Shown here: piece after piece, positions 7,501-10,318 of the stretch
Layout of the letters: each line of letters begins with the position of its first letter
How positions within the stretch are numbered: position 1 is the first letter of the stretch
DNA from: Pyrodictium sp.
GTDB taxonomy: Archaea; Thermoproteota; Thermoprotei_A; Sulfolobales; Pyrodictiaceae
NCBI GenBank assembly: GCA_015662475.1
Contig: DQUB01000196.1
Coordinates: forward strand, 1 to 10,318
DNA length: 10,318 bases
Direction of reading: 5' to 3'
The notes under the pieces: model-generated
What the model was told of the DNA's origin: nothing
Database searches by the model: none
What the model saw: the letters and a program-made list of their open reading frames with translations, nothing else
Program-made: the position numbers and the translations under genes

Positions 7501-7747
7501 ACTTGCAAAGAGTGTGCATGCTCGAGTAGCACGCACCATCTCTAGAGCTGTTGCAGGGTTTAGTGGATGGCATGGGGATATTGACTGGATAGCGTTGTCG
7601 CTACTAGATCTGCTTGCCACAGCTGGAGAAGAAAACCTGAAACGTGTTGTAGACCTTCTTCTTAGAACATACTCCTCCAATAGGACTGGCAAAGTTTTAC
7701 CTTTAGCAGACCTCTACCTAGTCTACAAGTATGCTCGAGGTGATTGA
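4547..7747 (+). CDS. cas10: Cas10, type III large subunit with HD nuclease and GGDD cyclase motifs
   Basis: A 1066-residue Cas10, the subunit that senses target RNA, makes cyclic oligoadenylates and can cut ssDNA. The N-terminal ~230 residues are helical. A complete HD-phosphohydrolase pattern follows: H244, the HD pair H280-D281 in LLHDIGK, H322/H323 in RAHHF and D357 in CADH. CKLC (481-484) precedes palm 1, marked by VVDIGGIQ (495-502); its turn is degenerate, AGGGT (546-550). A zinc ribbon has CDSC (647-650) and CLVC (665-668). Palm 2 has KCDGNVMG (740-747, metal-binding D742) and GGDD at 812-815, then SASLSVGVAAAP (843-854). A helical domain forms the C terminus. The GTG at 4547 is used; GTG at 4550 is 6 bases from GGGGTGA and equally likely. 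The intact GGDD implies an active cyclase. Confidence 0.96.
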   Translation: MVSSERVEYIVKAHTVPVRVLRLEELVDELSSKLKTAKALVAFDLLEKKSSTWTTIARRDVVATLWRKYVEEHVRGLLKEFAKRCFGDDFPEKLSRTFELAVGGDEASLHVLYAYLTGLADIISYMLRFPLYRDPLAITFGEKASGLYAPHQALLIARLSAAIEAIQRRESLLETFSLEKRRAKIYDVIDVFMGREASVTLEAVLRVTFNIACSREVATMLETLFYLLPADTRPGPNTSSLLLHLLMVSAAASSLAMSKLGVEAWKWLDVPVLRLAGLLHDIGKPLDPMKHVKGSVEEAKRLLEGLVPPELLDALIGLVRAHHFERLPEDSRVVDQYVGKLFRLGAEEMHSILRCADHMMTGIDRVSRLVNAVVEGRLDGVVPEHAKEVLVEARKALEELGEMLRREGIEAATPRDALEKLYSGGERARNVYVRILSSREGVELVAKVSELLAKLLSMPRTRTFESELEKMLVPEWPPRSCKLCFADEMPLGLAVVDIGGIQAGLSESFKLRSLSGFSILVDYTTLALAPYAITLYGSPPEALVFAGGGTIHAIVPLREKVEDVEKKIRELICRVVGARPEYRLALAGISVRVGVGKFASPLYPRVVEEAYTRVFETSLRFAGVDRDGRKNMYRFISVLVSSLARPCDSCGRRPAVTTYHSDKLCLVCAARYKVSDSLGYSIGNAKGEREGVRVKLLKAIGLWDSLRIEQKYAGMAGFDVLEAIAEGCGCISSANYAVLKCDGNVMGLFMASSLTTTMYFERSVRIDMATKNALNRLMGYLAGKVAAGESGRGARWASGLLSALVLGFMYAGGDDVLLILPAKVALPVAAFLAYEFSAETGFSASLSVGVAAAPVKHNIWWSLEAATVLLDDVAKKEARRPAIEALKKASVVEPVGFIAFDYSDGWGLNGSRAKTRHEEMQRDRVTIQPLPVLTWQDRLGLLDMLLALLKGGEPIALPGDSESDRDVERVLYETIDAFASGEAEALAKSVHARVARTISRAVAGFSGWHGDIDWIALSLLDLLATAGEENLKRVVDLLLRTYSSNRTGKVLPLADLYLVYKYARGD

Positions 7748-8525
7748 TCTCTTGGCTTCACAGACCACAGTGCTTCGCTTTGTGCTACAAGTTACAAAGG
7801 CGTTAACCGTAAGTGTACCACCAGCCCGTCTCGGCATAGATGCTGAAACTGTGAAAGATAGATTGGCTAGAGGGAGTGGAGGGCAAGCTTCACCAATAAC
7901 ACCTGTGATACCAGCTTCAACTTTGAAAGGTGTTTGGCGTACTTCAGCATGCTATGCTGCTAATGAAATGGGGTTGGCTTGTTGTGGGACTAAGAACCCT
8001 GACCTGATGAACGAGATACACTTAGTGTTTGAAAGAGGTGGTGTTAGGCTTGTAACCGTTGAGGGTAGGAGAGTGTGTCATGTATGTGCGTTGTTTGGCT
8101 TGTCGGGTGTATCAAGTGCAGTGTATTTTGAGGACGCCTATCCTCTAGGCTATCTGGTGGCTGTGGGTATTAGGCCTGGGATCGAGGTTGATGACTACTC
8201 GAGCACTGTTAGGAGAGGCAAGCTCTACTTTGTAGAGGTTGTTGAACCTGGTAGTCTCTTCACAGTGGATGTGGGTTTGACGCTGGATGGTAGATTTGGG
8301 GATAGTTTCGGTCTATGCCAGGCTGTAGAGTTGCTTGTTAGAGCAAGCGAGTATGTTGAGGCTGTCGGTGTAGGTCGAGGGGCTGCAAGACCATATCTCT
8401 ACAGTGTGGGTTTTGGTGGTAGCGTGGCTAGAGAGCCTAGTGAGGCTGCTAGGTTGTTGAACTGTCCAGGTCTCGAGCCTGTTTTTCGACGTGTATGGCT
8501 TCCAGAAAAGCTTGTTCTACCCTAG
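7731..8525 (+). CDS. cas7: Csm3-like Cas7 subunit, divergent (fourth paralogue)
   Basis: A 264-residue RAMP. PVIPASTLKGVWRT (58-71) is the Csm3 signature with Ala for Gly. A cysteine cluster (C74, C84, C85, then CHVC at 116-119, directly before LFG) looks like a zinc site similar to that of the second cas7. AVYFEDAYP (130-138), KLYFVEVVEPG (164-174) and a loop AVGVGRGAARPY (211-222) follow. The region before the signature is GIDAETVKDRLARG; D37 and D43 are the only aspartates there, and neither aligns clearly with the catalytic residue, so RNA cleavage is uncertain. As drawn it overlaps cas10 by 17 bases. TTG 7752 (residue 8) has a far better SD and would remove the overlap, leaving a protein beginning MASQTT. 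Probable role: a specialised backbone position near the Cas5/Cas10 end. Confidence 0.85.
   Translation: MLEVIDLLASQTTVLRFVLQVTKALTVSVPPARLGIDAETVKDRLARGSGGQASPITPVIPASTLKGVWRTSACYAANEMGLACCGTKNPDLMNEIHLVFERGGVRLVTVEGRRVCHVCALFGLSGVSSAVYFEDAYPLGYLVAVGIRPGIEVDDYSSTVRRGKLYFVEVVEPGSLFTVDVGLTLDGRFGDSFGLCQAVELLVRASEYVEAVGVGRGAARPYLYSVGFGGSVAREPSEAARLLNCPGLEPVFRRVWLPEKLVLP
7737..7744 (+). promoter_or_regulatory. SD site that favours TTG 7752 as the start of the fourth cas7
   Basis: GAGGTGAT ends 7 bases before TTG 7752-7754. The ATG at 7731 has no SD upstream. The true start is therefore more likely 7752, just after the cas10 stop at 7747. Confidence 0.55.
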
Positions 8526-8528
8526 GCT

Positions 8529-8535
8529 GGGGGTG
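8529..8535 (+). promoter_or_regulatory. SD site favouring TTG 8541 in the Cas5-like gene
   Basis: GGGGGTG lies 5 bases before TTG 8541-8543 but overlaps the GTG at 8535. A start at 8541 would give a protein beginning MNPYIV, two residues shorter, with its first RRM strand intact. Confidence 0.4.
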
Positions 8536-9620
8536 TGGCTTTGAACCCGTATATTGTGGTTGTAAGGACTTTACAGCCGCTGATGATACGTGGTAGGCTT
8601 AGCCCTAGAGGCTATGAGGCGTTGGGCAATGTTATCCCTGCTTCAACGCTTGCAGGTGCACTTGCAAGAGCGCTGCGGTTAGAGGGGGGTTATGGGCTTG
8701 TTGCTAGAGGCTATGCTGTCTCAGAAGCGTATCCTGTTGTAGAGGTGGAGGGTGGTGGGCTTGCTCCAGCGTTTCCAGCCCCTCTCTTAACCGTTAAGGT
8801 TAAGCCTGTAGAGGGTAGAGGTCCTCGGTTCCTCGTATGCTTGCATGTGGGTGGCGGAGGTCCTCTAGAGCTTTTAAGGAAGGTGTATAGCTTCTGGGAG
8901 GAGAAGCTTGGGTTTAAGCCTCTAGGCCTTATAAAGGTTGTAAAGCCTGGAGCACCGGTAGCACTTGCTTCGATGAAGCCTCTCGAGGGTCTTGAGGAGT
9001 GTTATGCTGGGGTTGGTGCAGAGGTTGAAGCTAGCTACAGCTATGATTCTACCGCAGTAAACCCTGCTAGAGGTTCTGTAGAGAAGGAGATGCTCTACAC
9101 ATACTATGCTATTCCAAGGAATACGCTGTTCTGGGCAACTGTGTCGTTGCCCGATGACGTGCATGTTGAAAGTCGAGTTGTAGAGTTGAGGCTTGGTGGG
9201 GGTAGAACTAGAGGCTATGGTAGAGCTGTAGCCGCTATGGAGAGACTACCAGATACGCTACTAGAGGAGTTGGAGAAGGAGTATCGAGAGATTGTTGAGG
9301 GTGGAGAAGAGTATAGGTTTTTCTTGTGGAGCCCGCTGCCGGCAAGGCTTGGCCAGCAGACGATGTTTAGGTGTGGGTGGAGTAGTATTGCTGGAATGCC
9401 TAGACTGGCAATGCCGATGGTGAAACCGGGGTCCCTATTGGAGCTGGAAAACAGGCAACTGGCTTCTCAGAGTCTCTTGGAGGCTAGGTTTAGAGGTCTA
9501 GTACCGCCACTAGGCCATGCAGAGCCTGTTTCCGGGAAGAGACGTCTCCCTCCAAGCCTCCAAAAGCTTACCCCTATAGTTGAGAGGCTAGCTAGTCTAG
9601 CTGGAGGTGAAGCATGTTGA
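8535..9620 (+). CDS. Csx10-like Cas5-group RAMP subunit
   Basis: A 361-residue RAMP of the Cas5 group, which normally holds the crRNA 5' handle and contacts Cas10. After the first strand (PYIVVVRTLQPLMI, 5-18) comes VIPASTLAGALARAL (33-47), a signature in which Ala replaces the Lys of the Cas7 LKG motif. KEMLYTYYAIPRNTLFWATVSL (184-205) and a canonical glycine-rich loop LRLGGGRTRGYGRA (218-231) follow. The C-terminal segment GW (281-282) with MPRLAMPMVKPGS (288-300) resembles what I recall of Csx10, the Cas5-type protein of subtype III-D; Csm4 is the alternative reading. Its place after cas10 and between two cas7 genes fits. It ends with a short overlap of the next gene. The reading as Cas5-group is firm; the Csx10 assignment is less so. 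Confidence 0.8.
   Translation: MALNPYIVVVRTLQPLMIRGRLSPRGYEALGNVIPASTLAGALARALRLEGGYGLVARGYAVSEAYPVVEVEGGGLAPAFPAPLLTVKVKPVEGRGPRFLVCLHVGGGGPLELLRKVYSFWEEKLGFKPLGLIKVVKPGAPVALASMKPLEGLEECYAGVGAEVEASYSYDSTAVNPARGSVEKEMLYTYYAIPRNTLFWATVSLPDDVHVESRVVELRLGGGRTRGYGRAVAAMERLPDTLLEELEKEYREIVEGGEEYRFFLWSPLPARLGQQTMFRCGWSSIAGMPRLAMPMVKPGSLLELENRQLASQSLLEARFRGLVPPLGHAEPVSGKRRLPPSLQKLTPIVERLASLAGGEAC
9603..9610 (+). promoter_or_regulatory. SD site of the last cas7
   Basis: GGAGGTGA is a full SD, 3 bases before ATG 9614 and 6 bases before TTG 9617. The TTG also overlaps the upstream TGA (TTGA), as at two other junctions, so either start is possible and they differ by one residue. Confidence 0.6.
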
Positions 9621-10318
9621 GCGCTAGGCTTCTCGAAACCTACGAGGTAAAGGTGGTTCTACTAACACCAGCAAGAGTGGGAGGAGGTGTGGAAGGAAAC
9701 CTACAACAGCTACTACGCCCACAAGTGCGTAGAGAACCTGTGCTTAGACAGGTGGTGTTGTCTGTAGGCGAGAAGCCTAACAGCTATAGGTTTGAGCGAA
9801 CCCCCCTGATCCCAGCAACAACGTTGAAGGGTTTGCTAAGGTCTCTAACAGAGAAGCTAGCAGCTACAATCTACAAGCGATACCAGAGTCTAGAGCTCGA
9901 AAACCTGGAGAGCACACCTTTAATGCTTGCTGCAAACCACCACCAACCAACACCTCAAGAGGAGGAGAAACGTAGAGAGAAAAGACTACAACAAATACCA
10001 CCACTACACGCTAAACCAGAACAGCTCACAGAACTACAACACGGCAACAACAAAATAGCAATCCACAAAGCACTCGCAAAACTCTTTGAAGAGTTGAAAC
10101 CATGCGTGCCAGAACCCCCAGAAGCATCACCCAAAGACTGGAGCTACGAGGCATTTGCATCACGATACTGCCCCATATGCATGCTATACGGCTCAACACA
10201 CCAAGCAGGAGCAGTAAGACCTCTAGACGTAATACCCCCACAAACACCAGACATAGAAGTAAGAACACACGTAGCAATAGACAGAGGTCTAGGCATCCGC
10301 TCAGAAAAGAAACTCTAC
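9614..10318 (+). CDS. cas7: Csm3-like Cas7 subunit (fifth paralogue), cut by the right edge
   Basis: An open frame of 235 codons running off the window, so the C terminus, including any glycine-rich loop, is not seen. It opens TYEVKVVLLTPARVGGG (9-25), then PLIPATTLKGLLRS (64-77), the Csm3 signature. CPICMLYG (186-193) before the conserved strand plus C164 suggests a zinc site. RPLDVIP (202-208), THVAIDRGLG (218-227) and KKLY follow in the expected order. There is no aspartate between residues 12 and 63, so the Csm3 catalytic position is empty and this subunit probably does not cut RNA. Residues about 97-150 form a low-complexity, Gln/His/Pro/Glu-rich insertion. From about 9900 onward codons end almost only in A or C, unlike the operon's start. 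The family assignment is secure; its exact backbone position is not. Confidence 0.87.
   Translation, partial: MLSARLLETYEVKVVLLTPARVGGGVEGNLQQLLRPQVRREPVLRQVVLSVGEKPNSYRFERTPLIPATTLKGLLRSLTEKLAATIYKRYQSLELENLESTPLMLAANHHQPTPQEEEKRREKRLQQIPPLHAKPEQLTELQHGNNKIAIHKALAKLFEELKPCVPEPPEASPKDWSYEAFASRYCPICMLYGSTHQAGAVRPLDVIPPQTPDIEVRTHVAIDRGLGIRSEKKLY

Noticed and set aside
7249..7692. 147-codon minus-strand open frame inside the 3' part of cas10
   Set aside because: Ser/Arg-rich translation typical of an antisense shadow; the plus-strand Cas10 domain is continuous there.
10026..10277. 83-codon minus-strand frame that looks like a hydrophobic, Leu/Val-rich membrane protein
   Set aside because: The hydrophobicity is an artefact of reading the A/C-rich last cas7 backwards; the plus strand carries the CPIC-LYG and THVAIDRGLG motifs in the same stretch.

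Overview
The window looks like the chromosome of a hyperthermophilic crenarchaeon, most likely from the Desulfurococcales/Pyrodictiaceae neighbourhood. This is inferred from heavy AGA/AGG arginine and ATA isoleucine use, frequent TTG and GTG starts behind GGAGGTGA-type Shine-Dalgarno (SD) sites, and the protein families present. No rRNA or other taxonomic marker is in the window, so the placement is tentative.

Layout: (1) positions 1-625, minus strand: an AT-rich gene for a cysteine-rich 203-residue protein of unknown function, followed at the left edge by the SD site and ATG of a second minus-strand gene. (2) positions 626-833: a divergent intergenic region with a minus-strand promoter that overlaps a near-perfect dyad. 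(3) positions 834-10318, plus strand: one tightly packed operon of nine genes encoding a type III CRISPR-Cas effector complex. The order is cas11 (small subunit), cas7, cas7, cas7/csm5-like, a small unknown gene, cas10, cas7, csx10-like cas5, and a further cas7 that runs off the right edge. Junctions overlap by a few bases or have very short gaps, so translation is probably coupled.

Function: the Cas7-like subunits and the Cas5-like subunit should form the crRNA-binding backbone. Cas11 would line the other side, and Cas10 would be the signalling subunit. Three adjacent Cas7-like proteins carry an aspartate where Csm3 has its target-RNA-cleaving residue; the last Cas7 in the window has none. 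Cas10 has both an intact GGDD cyclase motif (cyclic oligoadenylate synthesis) and an intact HD nuclease signature.

The several different csm3-type genes plus a Csx10-like Cas5 point to subtype III-D, and the order resembles what I recall of the Sulfolobus solfataricus SSO1424-SSO1432 Csm complex. An intact HD domain placed after a long N-terminal region is unusual for III-D as commonly described. No Cas6, Cas1/Cas2, CARF effector or CRISPR array is visible, so crRNA and downstream effectors must come from elsewhere. The most open questions are the small gene at 4172-4543, the divergent cysteine-rich gene, and the division of labour among the different Cas7 paralogues.
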